This document shows positions 16,827 through 26,279 of a stretch of DNA of 64,000 nt, one piece after another; positions within the stretch are counted from its first letter, which is position 1; each line of letters opens with the position of its first letter. Under the pieces are notes generated by a model, which was not told the DNA's origin, did not search any database, and saw nothing but the letters and a program-made list of their open reading frames with translations. Origin of the DNA: Bradyrhizobium sp. sBnM-33 (GTDB lineage Bacteria > Pseudomonadota > Alphaproteobacteria > Rhizobiales > Xanthobacteraceae). A program made the translations under genes and the position numbers. The stretch lies in the NCBI RefSeq assembly GCF_032917945.1, contig NZ_CP136624.1, positions 2,852,001 to 2,916,000 on the forward strand, given 5' to 3'.

Positions 16827-19800
16827 TTACTCGTCCGCCCAAGGTCGCGCCAATCGGTGGCCAGCGCTGAACGAGAATAGCTTATCCTTCCATCGGTTCT
16901 TTGCCTTTGTCGCGTCGTCATGGACGCGCTTCCAATCAAACGCAATGAATTCCCTCTGCCGCTGAGCACGCGTTTTCAGTTTCAGCTTTATGCGTTGCGC
17001 GGCAGCAGGGATCGCGTTTCTTTCGGCGTAATGGACAAATAATTCCCAAGCGACAAGGAACGCCGCGTCATCCTTTGCGGCGAGCGCTCTATCAAGCCAC
17101 TCCAAGCTGGTCCAGGTCTTCTGGATATTTTCCTTCGCATGGCGATAAACGATGCCAATCCAGCCATCGAGCGGCGCCCTGGCAAGTTCTGTTTTCCAGA
17201 TTGAACGCACGGCCGCAGAATCGTCTAGGAATCCAGCGATCATCAAGGCTCTGGCTATATCACCCGGCGCCTCCGGTTTGGCGAGCAGTTCTTTGATGAG
17301 TGAAACCGCCCACGCAATCCGCTTGCGACGAACGATGAAGCTCGACAGCGTGAGAAGCTTCCAATCGTTGTTGGCGCGCATGATCTGCTTCTTGCGCAAC
17401 TCATTGATGACCTCGCCATCGTTGGCTTCGAACGGTGCTTCCTCAATGTCATCGCCGGCCTTGAATGGTCCGTCAGTTTCGCTTAATCTGGTCCAGTATT
17501 GAGCGCCTTTCGCGGGATTGGTATGCAAGAATGCTTCCATGAGGTCCGTTCTTGGAAATTCCCACCGTCCGAACGCCGGATCGTCTTCAACAGCGAACAA
17601 TCTGTCGGCGAGCGCGGCGATTTCGTCCGGCTTTTGTTCGACTAACCTTTTTGTAGCCGCGCCGTGCGTCACCCGGTGACCAGAAAATGTGCGCGATGCA
17701 GGTGGGCTCAGTTCGCGTTCGACCGCTGCCTTCAAGAAGGCTTCAAAAGCATATGCGCAATCCGGCCGATACTTAACCTTATGCCATGGAACTGCGCTCC
17801 GTTCGGGACCGATCCTCTCTGAAATCGCCTTGAACGTTTTCGGTGTCACGAGCAGCGAGAGAAGGAGTGCGCCTCTCGCGTTTTCTTGGGCGCTGCGCTT
17901 GTCGGAAGCAGCCCAGGTTGATTGCAAATGTCGGTTCGCCAGGAATACGTCGTTGGCATTCAATGCAATCAGAAACACAAGCTCACGTATGCTGGGGTTT
18001 TCATGCGCGAGCAGCGCCGCCAAAACTTCCCAGCGAGCCGGAAGTTGCTTCGGTTCGCAGAGCATTAGATAGGCCAACCACCCGGCCAACTTGTCGATAG
18101 GCTGAGTTGGCGCGAGCCGTGGGCCGAGATCCTTTATCTGTTTGACCGACGGCGCGCGCAACAGATGATTCCAGTCCAACGGAGCGGATCGTGGCGCGCC
18201 GATCTCATCCCAAAGCTTGATCTGTTCGCGAGGCGCATTGCCGAAAAGGGCGGCCTCAATGAGCGCATGATCAATCTGATCCGGCTTGTCCTGGAGTCTG
18301 TCTTTCCGGCGCTTGATGAGCGCGGCGCGTATCTTCTTTTGGATTTGCGGCGTCAAAAGGATCAACAGCTTGCCCAGCGAGTATGTATACCCCAGCAACT
18401 GGGCCTCGTTGCGCTTCGTAATCGACAGCAAAAAGCGGCGATAAAGCGCGATCAGCTCTTTCGGCGCCCAACGCGCGAGAGCCGGCCTTGCCGTATCAAG
18501 ATCAAGGCTGGCGCTGGTCCGATCGCGCCCCTTGCCGAGTTCCAACACAGGAAAGGACTTGGCGAAACGGCGCAACAGTTTTGTATGTTCGGAAGCTATC
18601 TTCGCGTCGGCATCGGCCGCGAAATTTGAGAACAAGGAAATGGTATGCATGTCATTTGGCGATGTATCCTCGTGCCATGTCACAAGGCCATCGATCAGCG
18701 ATACCTCTTCCTCCCACTGGTGCCAGCGACGTGCTTGAAACGCCTGTCCGACCGAAGAGAGCTTGACGGCGGCCTCCGGCCCGCCGTGCGCTTCAAGCAG
18801 GCTTAGGGTCATTTCTCTTAACGCGGTTGACGGAAGGGCCAGCAATTCATCGACGGTTTGCAGCAATACCTGGGTCGACGACGTCGCGTCGATCGCGTTA
18901 ACGCGCAGCGACCAAGCGATGTCATCGAAATGATTTGCCCGGCCCATCGCGGCGCGGCTCAAAACCCACCCGCGCCAGATGGGCGCCTGAACGGCGCGCG
19001 GCAGGTAGGTCGCTATCGATATCGCACGATGAATCACCCAGCTCGCGCCCACGCCATCATCAGTCTGGACGAGATCGAGTTTTGCAAAAGCTGGTGCGCC
19101 GATCTCATCTCGCACTTTATCAAGGCGTGCCTGTGTTGCCGCGACAGCCTCGACTCTCTGCTGTGGTTCCGGGGCGTAGTTGATAAATTGGCCGTCGTGC
19201 GGATCAAGCCAAAATGTCCGCGCCCATTTCGCAAGAAATGCAATGACTTCCGCTTGCCGCCTGCCGTCGCCCCCAACGTTGGCAATACTCTTGATGAGCA
19301 CCTCGTCCACGGAAGAGCCGCCGGATCGTCGTAGCCACATGGATTCGGCCACATCGAGCAAAGGTGCTGGATTAACGCTGCCGATGCGCCAAAGAAGCTG
19401 GAAATGCGCATTCGAAAAATTGTGAGAATTGATCCAGCGTCGCAAAAGCACCCGGATAGCCAGAGCGGGGTAGGCCGGATCAAGAAAGGTCAATGAGACG
19501 GCCGCGGCCAGTATGTTGACGCCAATGGTCTGGTCCTCCATCGGACCAAGAAAGCGCTCGATGTTGCTGTCAACTTCCTCCTCAGTCGTGAGCGTTTGAA
19601 GCTCGCTATGCAGCGCCAGGCCGATGGCTAGCGGCAATACCGCGTTGTCCATTTCGAATTGGTAGGACGATCCGCTGGGGCGAAACCAGACACCCGACGT
19701 GATTTCATCAACGGCCTGCAAGAGATTCTTCTCGGGCTCACCGGTAAAGCCGGATAGCCTGTTTTTGAGGGTGGCCCGGGAAAACTTGCTGCCAACATCC

Positions 19801-20294
19801 CAATTGCGCTGGATGTCTCGACCGAGACCTGACAGCAATTCACGAAACGTCGCGTTATCGACGGATGTGCCTTGGCGCGCGCCGAGCCGATGCTGAACAT
19901 AACGAAGCATAAGCTGGTCCGCCGAATGCGCGGTCCAGTCATGTTCGCGATCAAACATTTCCGCGGCGACGGCGAACCAGCTTGGCCATTTGATCAGATT
20001 CAAGACGGACGAAGAAAATGCCGTACGCGCCTTTCCATGCTTGGCGAGAAGCGCGTCCAGCTCGGCATCGCGGAAATGGCTTAGCTTTACGCTCGCAGGG
20101 CGAGGTTCCAAGGATTGGCCCGATTTGAAGCGCGACTGCCAGTGGTTGGGTCGGTCGGTCAGAACGATCCGGATAGTGCCGCGCCAGTCGGAGTCGGCAG
20201 CCTCGGCCAAGAGTTGTGTTACAAATGGCTGGGCTGTGCCTTCATTCGTCCCATCCAGCATCAGCCAAATGAATGGGCTTCCGGGATGCGCTAG

Positions 20295-21587
20295 CAGTCT
20301 GCTGAAGAACCCCTCGCCACGGAGGGGGCTTGATGATTCACTTTATCATCTCGAATCGGCGGAGACGATCATGCGTGGCAGATTTACGGATCAGGGCGGC
20401 CTGTTTTCGTACATCGCGCCCGATAAGCGGGTCCCGGCGAACCATCCGCTGCGGAAGGTGCGGGAACTTGTCCGGGATGTTTTGAGTGATTTGAACCGCA
20501 GCCTTGGGCGGCTCTACGCCAGCGAGGGACGTCCTTCGATCCCTCCGGAGCAATTGCTGAGCGCCCTTCTGCTGCAGGTGTTCTACGGCATCCGCTCGGA
20601 ACGCCAGTTGATGGAGCAACTGGACTACAATCTTTTGTATCGCTGGTTCGTGGGACTGTCGCCCGACGATCCGGTCTGGGACCCGACCACCTTCACCAAG
20701 AACCGGGAGCGGCTGCAGAACGGCGATGTGTTCACGAAGTTCATGACCAGGCTTCTGAACCACCCGCAGGTCAAGCCGCTGCTGTCGGACGAGCACTTTT
20801 CGGTGGATGGAACGCTGATCGAAGCCTGGGCTTCACAGAAGAGTTTTCGCCCCAAGGACGGCAGCGGCGACGATGATGACGGCGCTAACTTCCACGGCCA
20901 GAAGCGCAAGAACGACACCCATGCGAGTACCAGCGACCCGGACAGCAGGCTTTATCGCAAGGCGACCGGACGGGAGGCCAAGCTTTGCTATATGGGCCAC
21001 ACCACCATGGAGAACCGGCATGGGCTGGCGGTGGCCGGCAGGGTCACGCATGCCAATGGCACCGCCGAACGCCGGGCTTCGGAGGCCATGCTGAAGGCGA
21101 GACGCAAAGCCGCAGGCCGCCGCATCACGGCCGGTGAGGACAAGGCGTACGATACGGCCGATCATGTCGCCAATCTTCGCGCCATCGGTGTGACGCCGCA
21201 TGTGACGCAGAACCAGGCCGTCACCAAAACCGGCAAGACCCGCAACAGTGCCATCGACGAACGAACCACGCGGCATCCGGGATATGGCATGTCGCAATCA
21301 CGCCGGGCGATGGTCGAATGCATCTTCGGATGGGGCAAGCAGCATGGCACCATGCGCAAGACCAAACATCGCGGCATCGCTCGCGTTGCCGCCGACTTCC
21401 TGCTCAATCTGATCGCCTATAACCTGATCCGCATTCCCAAACTGCTTGCAGCGTAGCCGTACCGGGCGGCAACACCGCCCTCACGCAAAAAAAATGCCTC
21501 GAGCTGGCGAACACACCACCTGAAACTTGATCGACGGCGTTCACCGAGACAAAAAAGACTCAAATCCTTGGGTTTTTCAGCAAACTG
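20295..21587 (+). mobile_element. IS5-family insertion sequence, 1293 bp, CTAG target duplication
   Basis: The ends are defined by imperfect terminal inverted repeats, CAGTCTGCTGAAGAACCC at 20295-20312 and its near complement ending at 21587 (two mismatches in 18). CTAG flanks both sides (20291-20294 and 21588-21591), which fits the 4-base target duplication of IS5-family elements. One transposase gene fills most of the element on the plus strand, opposite to the disrupted STAND gene. Intact ends, target duplication and transposase frame suggest a fairly recent insertion. Confidence 0.92.
20371..21456 (+). CDS. IS5-family transposase (IS4/IS5 DDE type)
   Basis: The 361-residue transposase begins MRGRFTDQGGLFSYIAP at 20371. 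A much longer open frame upstream runs antisense through the STAND gene and is not part of it. The N-terminal IS5 domain (VPANHPLRKVRELV) is followed by the catalytic DDE region: the first Asp in FSVDGTLIEAWAS, the second in DKAYDTADHV, and the Glu in RRAMVECIFGWGK within the Y1-like tail (HRGIARVAADFLLNLIAYNL). The gene is intact and probably active. Confidence 0.92.
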   Translation: MRGRFTDQGGLFSYIAPDKRVPANHPLRKVRELVRDVLSDLNRSLGRLYASEGRPSIPPEQLLSALLLQVFYGIRSERQLMEQLDYNLLYRWFVGLSPDDPVWDPTTFTKNRERLQNGDVFTKFMTRLLNHPQVKPLLSDEHFSVDGTLIEAWASQKSFRPKDGSGDDDDGANFHGQKRKNDTHASTSDPDSRLYRKATGREAKLCYMGHTTMENRHGLAVAGRVTHANGTAERRASEAMLKARRKAAGRRITAGEDKAYDTADHVANLRAIGVTPHVTQNQAVTKTGKTRNSAIDERTTRHPGYGMSQSRRAMVECIFGWGKQHGTMRKTKHRGIARVAADFLLNLIAYNLIRIPKLLAA

Positions 21588-22599
21588 CTAGAGCTGCTTG
21601 GCGCCAGCGCAGAACACGCTGGGTCCAAAACGCCGCGGGCTTACTTGGCACGAGCACCCATTTGGCAAGCGCTGCCCCAAGACATCCGCGAGCGATCCGG
21701 AAGTTATGTCTCGAGCGGCAAACCACACGAATAATCGCGACGGGTCCCGTTCGGATTCCCGCTGCCACCAATCAAACAGCAGCCACGTCTTGCCGGCACC
21801 TTCGTCGCCGAGCACTGCGCAAACGGGCGGCGCGTCAGGGGCTTTCGACCATTCTTCGATGGCTGCGCATTCATTGTCACGCGGCGCCCAGATGCAATCT
21901 GGCGCACATAAATCAACATTGTTTTGCAATCTCGATTTGGAGTCGGTGCGCGTTTGCAGCGTTTGGCCAATTCGTGACCGGACTGCGTGCGCCGCAAAAA
22001 TCCGCCCAAGACCGGGATGTTTGATCTTGTGCAGGAAATCGGCTCTTCGGACTTCAAATTCCGGAAGATCTGCGATTTGCCTTATCGACGAGCCGAGTTT
22101 GCGCCCCAGCACGCGCTCGACGGTATTGGGCGCCAGCGCGAGCAGGAACGGAAGGGGCGCAAAAACATCGTTTCTTGAGCGCCAATCAAGCACCAGCACG
22201 CCGATTCCCAGTTCATCGCCGATTTGTTCAAGAGCGCCGGCATCATCGGCAGAGACTTCCTTGCTGGCTGCAAGAATCCAAAGCTCTATCGGGTTGCCGG
22301 AGCGCCTGGCGGCATCAAACAGCTTCTTCTTGAGATCATCGAGTGCCAAGGTGGTGGTCTCGCGATACCGCTTGGCTTCTATGCCCGCCGCGATCTGATC
22401 ATCCGACCCGTCTGAAAATGCATCAACACCGCCCTGTGTTCCGGATTTTTGAATTCTTTGCGATATGCCCGTCGCTTCGACGAACGCATCACGGATGAAC
22501 CCTTCAAAGCCCTCAGGGCCGCTCGCGTCGAGCTTCAAGAGCGCGCGCTGCAGAGTAGAACAAAAACGAGTGAGATTAAGTGACATTGATGACCGCCAC

Positions 22600-23511
22600 T
22601 TAGTCGCTCAACGCTTCTTCTAATCGTGCAACAAGTGCTTTGCGTTTTTCGGCCGGAAGCTTGTCGAGATTCTGTTGCCGCCATTTGACTGCCGGCAAGT
22701 TTGCCGCGCCATCTACACCGAGCAGGTCCCATTTGGGCGCCCCCTCTTCAAACGAGATTAGAAACGCTCTGTGTTCCTTCGGCATTTGCCCGACGATCTT
22801 TTCTATGATGCTTTCTCTAGCTGCGAGCAAATCATCGAGCGGGACCTCGTTCTCTGTCATGCCGACGAAGCCACGAGCGTACTCATTGGCAATGTCCTTG
22901 CGCGGCGGCGCCAGAACTTCCGACATCGGTCGGTGATGACTCAGTATGTAAACGATAAATGCGCGGCGAAGATTGTCGTCTATGCCCTCATTAGCAAGTA
23001 AATCACGCACGTCGAAAAAATCGCGCGGGTGCTGACGGTCTAGCGCGGCGACAATTTTTCCGGCGTAGAGGTCGGGAAAGGATGTGACTTGGATTTCCGC
23101 GTAGCCGAATGCATCTTCGACGGCGTCGGAAACGGACATCAGCGCGGGCGGATAGACGCAACCGCGCAGCACGGGCGTAACGTCGATTTTGATTTGCACC
23201 CCATCGGCACGAGCCTGGAGCTTTACGAGATTGCCTTCGAAGTGCTGCTCGATCAATTTGGAGCCGGGGATGGCTTTCTGAACTCTTTGTGCAATTCGCT
23301 TTAGCGCGGTGCTGATGGCGGCTAAGGATTCCACACGCGGCTGAACCGGCAAATAGGTGAGGTCGATATCGACCGACAGCCGAGGCATATTGCGCACAAA
23401 GAGATTGATGGCAGTTCCGCCTTTGAGCGCAAAGCAGTCTTCCTGCGCCACCAAGGGAAGAATGCGCATCAGCAACGTAACCTGACGGCGGTATTGTTCA
23501 TTAAACGCCAT
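22600..23511 (-). CDS. abiEii: AbiEii-type nucleotidyltransferase toxin
   Basis: AbiEii is the toxin of type IV toxin-antitoxin / abortive infection systems; members transfer nucleotides to RNA and halt growth. The 303-residue protein shows the nucleotidyltransferase signature: KGGTAINLF at 30-38 and the acidic pair SVDIDL at 46-51, then a third acid in IKIDVTPV, and the family's DLYAGKIVAALDRQHPRDFF motif. It overlaps the end of the antitoxin gene by 11 bases, as in typical abiE operons, and is followed 14 bases later by the STAND gene. Confidence 0.9.
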   Translation of the reverse strand: MAFNEQYRRQVTLLMRILPLVAQEDCFALKGGTAINLFVRNMPRLSVDIDLTYLPVQPRVESLAAISTALKRIAQRVQKAIPGSKLIEQHFEGNLVKLQARADGVQIKIDVTPVLRGCVYPPALMSVSDAVEDAFGYAEIQVTSFPDLYAGKIVAALDRQHPRDFFDVRDLLANEGIDDNLRRAFIVYILSHHRPMSEVLAPPRKDIANEYARGFVGMTENEVPLDDLLAARESIIEKIVGQMPKEHRAFLISFEEGAPKWDLLGVDGAANLPAVKWRQQNLDKLPAEKRKALVARLEEALSD

Positions 23512-24343
23512 TCAGATCCTCCGGGACGGTGATCTGGTAGGCGGAGTCAAACTTCCCGCCCTTCACCAACATACGTTTGCCTGCGCCAAGATCGACCGCG
23601 CTCTTATCGACGTGTTTGAGCCATGTGTGCTTATGGCGATCGGCGAAAAAGAAGAACAGGCGCTTCACTTTCACGCTGCGGCAATCGACCAGTAATTTTT
23701 GCAGCCGTCGCGGCCTTAGATTTGGTAGGCCTTCCATCAGTTTGTCGGCCTGCTCGAAGCTTTCATGTGCCGGTAGCTCATCGAGCGTTTCAAGATAAGC
23801 GCGCTCAGGCATTGAAAGGGTCAATGGCCAATCCCATTGACCCCAAGGCTGCGCCATGAAGCCTGATTGTGCGAGAACGTCATTACGGGATTTGGTGACA
23901 TCCCATTTTAGGCTGCCAAGTCCGAAGGTGACCGGGTCGTTCTTGAACAACCTTTTGCTGTTGTGAAAGACGAATTTGGCGCCCACGCGTAGCTTTCCAA
24001 GCCAGGTCGGCGGGGACTTCGGCCCATATAGGTGGACCTCTGTTGTTGTCTGCGAGAGATAATGCGCGAAGCCCTGGAGTTCGAGGGCAGTGCGGCCACC
24101 TACTATGAGGGGGCTGGCGTTCAATATCGTCTGCAACGATATGACGGCTTGCTGCCAGCTCAATGCACCGCGTGGTTTTCGATACACGCTACGCGCGGGT
24201 TGTTCGAGGCGACCCGTCGATACGTAGTGGCTGACAAGGTTGGTCGCATAGCCTTTCTTTCGAAGCCAAGCGGCATCCACGAGCAAGCCTTCCGGAAGCT
24301 CGTTCTGGAGTTGGTTTAGCTTGCTGGTGCTTAGCTCAGCCAT
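23501..24343 (-). CDS. abiEi: AbiEi-type antitoxin / transcriptional repressor
   Basis: AbiEi is the antitoxin and autorepressor paired with AbiEii. The 280-residue protein has an N-terminal winged-helix AbiEi_3_N-like domain (WLRKKGYATNLVSHYVSTG, then PARSVYRKP) and a longer C-terminal AbiEi_3 domain (IVGGRTALELQGFAHYL). I use the ATG at 24343; the frame also allows a TTG at 24352. An inverted repeat about 55 bases upstream could be its operator. Order and overlap with AbiEii match known abiE loci. Confidence 0.88.
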   Translation of the reverse strand: MAELSTSKLNQLQNELPEGLLVDAAWLRKKGYATNLVSHYVSTGRLEQPARSVYRKPRGALSWQQAVISLQTILNASPLIVGGRTALELQGFAHYLSQTTTEVHLYGPKSPPTWLGKLRVGAKFVFHNSKRLFKNDPVTFGLGSLKWDVTKSRNDVLAQSGFMAQPWGQWDWPLTLSMPERAYLETLDELPAHESFEQADKLMEGLPNLRPRRLQKLLVDCRSVKVKRLFFFFADRHKHTWLKHVDKSAVDLGAGKRMLVKGGKFDSAYQITVPEDLNGV

Positions 24344-24398
24344 ATTGAGCAATATAGCATATCTTTAAACCAAGGGCTAGTTTAAAAATTCTCTTATT

Positions 24399-24417
24399 TA
24401 CTCAATAGTGTTGAGTA
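24399..24417. promoter_or_regulatory. Inverted repeat upstream of abiE, possible operator
   Basis: Perfect 7-base arms TACTCAA (24399-24405) and TTGAGTA (24411-24417) are separated by 5 bases in an AT-rich stretch between abiEi and the divergent DUF2235 gene. The same heptamers form the XRE operator at 16092-16105, but there in the opposite order. AbiEi proteins are known to bind inverted repeats at their promoter. The rest of 24344-24668 shows no gene. Confidence 0.5.
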
Positions 24418-24668
24418 TATCGCGCCACAAGCGAACCTAGCCTCGTTCTGAGGGCTTAACATCGCTGGACATTTGTAGAACCGACTTGTTTTTGACCGAA
24501 GTCTTGCACATTGTAAACCCTCGTTCCCCTGATTCGTCTCGAAGCGCGAGATCAGCCTTGGGGCCACCTTATGGTTGAAGGCGACCGGACCATTAGGGAA
24601 CGCGGGGCGCACTGGCCCATCCAGCACGACACTTAGCGAAAAAGCGCATCTGATTTCGGTGGATCAAC

Positions 24669-26033
24669 ATGAAACGCCTCGTTTTTTGCTTTGACGGTAC
24701 ATGGAATGCGTTGAACGCGGATACGCCGACCAACGTCGTTTTGACCGCGGCGAGTATCGTCCGAGAGACGAGAGACGGGATAACGCAGATCATTCACTAT
24801 GATGAAGGCGTAGGTACAGGCCGTCTCGAAAAACTCTCTGGAGGTATGTTCGGAGCAGGCCTGATCGAGAATGTTCGCGAGGCCTATCGCTTCCTGATCT
24901 TCAACTACGATCCCAAAGATGAGATCTTCGTCTTCGGATTTTCTCGCGGTGCATTTAGTGCTCGGACCTTCGTGAACTTTGTGCGCCATGTCGGACCGTT
25001 GCGTCGGCTCCATGCCGCCAGAATTGACGAGGCCTTAGACCTGTATCGTGAAAGACTCTCCGGAGCGGACGGCGCCAGCGAACGCACGAGAAAGTTCCGT
25101 GCTGATTACTCGAGTAATGTTTGTGTTGGTACTGACGACGACTCTTGGCGTTGCCAGAATGTGGCCGACTACCAAAAGGGCTCGGCTCCAGTCCTGACCA
25201 TCAAGTACCTAGGAGTTTGGGATACAGTTGCAGCGCTCGGTTTTCCCGAGGTTATGCCTTTCAGTCAGAAGCTGAACAACAAATATGCTTTTCATGATGC
25301 AAGTTTGAGCGATTTTGTTGAGAGTGCGAGACATGCCGTCGCAATTGACGAGCGCCGCGCATTATTTCCGCCGGCGACCTGGAGTGATCTGACTGCGATA
25401 AACGCTGCGAAAAACTATTCCCCGGATCACCTTGATGCTCCCTATCAGGAGAAGTGGTTTCCCGGCACCCATGGTTCGGTGGGCGGCGGCGGTGACATCC
25501 GGGGATTGTCTGACGGGGCACTGGCTTGGGTATTGAAAGGCGCAAAGCGTGCGGGTCTGGTACTTGATGCCGCCGCCGGCTCACGCATCCAAGGATTTGC
25601 ACCCAATGCTCTCGTTCCACTTGTGAACATGAGTAAACCGGAAAAAAGCTTCACGAACGTCATCACGACGGATAGGAAGGGGCCGGATCACCGCTGGCAA
25701 CTTTCGGCGGCGGCACTGCGCCGTTACAAAGCCTCGCCTAGCGAATTGCCTGATCGGGCTGCTTATAGGCCAAGAACGTTGAGCAAACTTGATTCAGCGC
25801 TTGCGTCTTACGTGATCGACGCCGGTCAGCAGGATACCAACATTCTCGCTGAGCACGTGGTTGTATCAGGCGATCAGCTCCGCAAGCTCGCAAAGCACTA
25901 CTATGGCGATGCTGAAAAGTGGAAGATTATCTTCGACGCTAATAGAGACACGATCGACGACGCAGATGAATTATTTGTCGGCTGGAAATTGCGTATCCCA
26001 GCATTGGCATCAACTGAGCAACTTACAATCTGA
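24669..26033 (+). CDS. DUF2235 alpha/beta hydrolase with C-terminal LysM domain
   Basis: The first about 390 residues form a DUF2235 domain, the fold of Tle1-type phospholipases: FCFDGTWN at the N-terminus and nucleophile motif GFSRGAFSARTF near residue 95. The last about 50 residues (VVSGDQLRKLAKHYYGDAEKW ending in GWKLRIP) read as a LysM domain, a peptidoglycan-binding module. No signal peptide is visible. The 454-residue fusion is separate from any visible type VI secretion genes. It is transcribed away from abiE inside a defence-rich island. Possible roles are an envelope-targeting effector or a defence lipase; neither is proven. Confidence 0.78.
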   Translation: MKRLVFCFDGTWNALNADTPTNVVLTAASIVRETRDGITQIIHYDEGVGTGRLEKLSGGMFGAGLIENVREAYRFLIFNYDPKDEIFVFGFSRGAFSARTFVNFVRHVGPLRRLHAARIDEALDLYRERLSGADGASERTRKFRADYSSNVCVGTDDDSWRCQNVADYQKGSAPVLTIKYLGVWDTVAALGFPEVMPFSQKLNNKYAFHDASLSDFVESARHAVAIDERRALFPPATWSDLTAINAAKNYSPDHLDAPYQEKWFPGTHGSVGGGGDIRGLSDGALAWVLKGAKRAGLVLDAAAGSRIQGFAPNALVPLVNMSKPEKSFTNVITTDRKGPDHRWQLSAAALRRYKASPSELPDRAAYRPRTLSKLDSALASYVIDAGQQDTNILAEHVVVSGDQLRKLAKHYYGDAEKWKIIFDANRDTIDDADELFVGWKLRIPALASTEQLTI

Positions 26034-26279
26034 ATTCGAGTGGAAGGACGTGACGACTGCCGCCCGAGAACGGCAGTTGATCTTGCGCACTGATGAGGTT
26101 TTCACAGAAGGTTTATCAGTCCGGAGCGGGCGGCATTCTTGGGCCCTCCACTCCGCAATGGTGATGGCCATCTCCGATCGCAGAAATGCAAAAACGTTTG
26201 GTTGTAGTATCTGATTATGAAAATCAGGGGTAATGCTATGGTATGGCGACTCGCGTCTGCGAGAGATTCGGAGATTGCC

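Larger units (their letters stand above)
16827..22586 (-). pseudogene. Avs-like nuclease-STAND NTPase, interrupted by IS5 and a frameshift
   Basis: The two halves (22586-21592 and 20294-16827) form one gene split by an IS5-family element. Without the element and one TSD copy the gene has 4463 bases, one short of 1488 codons. The missing base is near 21667: the frame ending ADVLGQRLPNG must shift to read ALAKWVLVPSKPAAF, and this shifted frame joins in register to the downstream half at QAALAHPGSPF. The N-terminus has a PD-(D/E)XK nuclease pattern (Asp 55, EAK at 70-72, Mrr-like). A P-loop NTPase follows with Walker A GDEGAGKTWL near residue 260 and Walker B FIWLMLDGTNEG about 90 residues later, then over 1000 residues of helical repeat character. 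This layout resembles antiviral STAND (Avs) proteins. It starts 14 bases after the AbiEii gene, so it was probably in one operon with abiE. Confidence 0.68.

Noticed and set aside
19990..21456. A 488-codon frame that would extend the IS5 transposase leftwards
   Set aside because: The first about 127 codons are antisense to the STAND gene and lie outside the terminal inverted repeat at 20295. The family start is MRGRFTDQGG at 20371.
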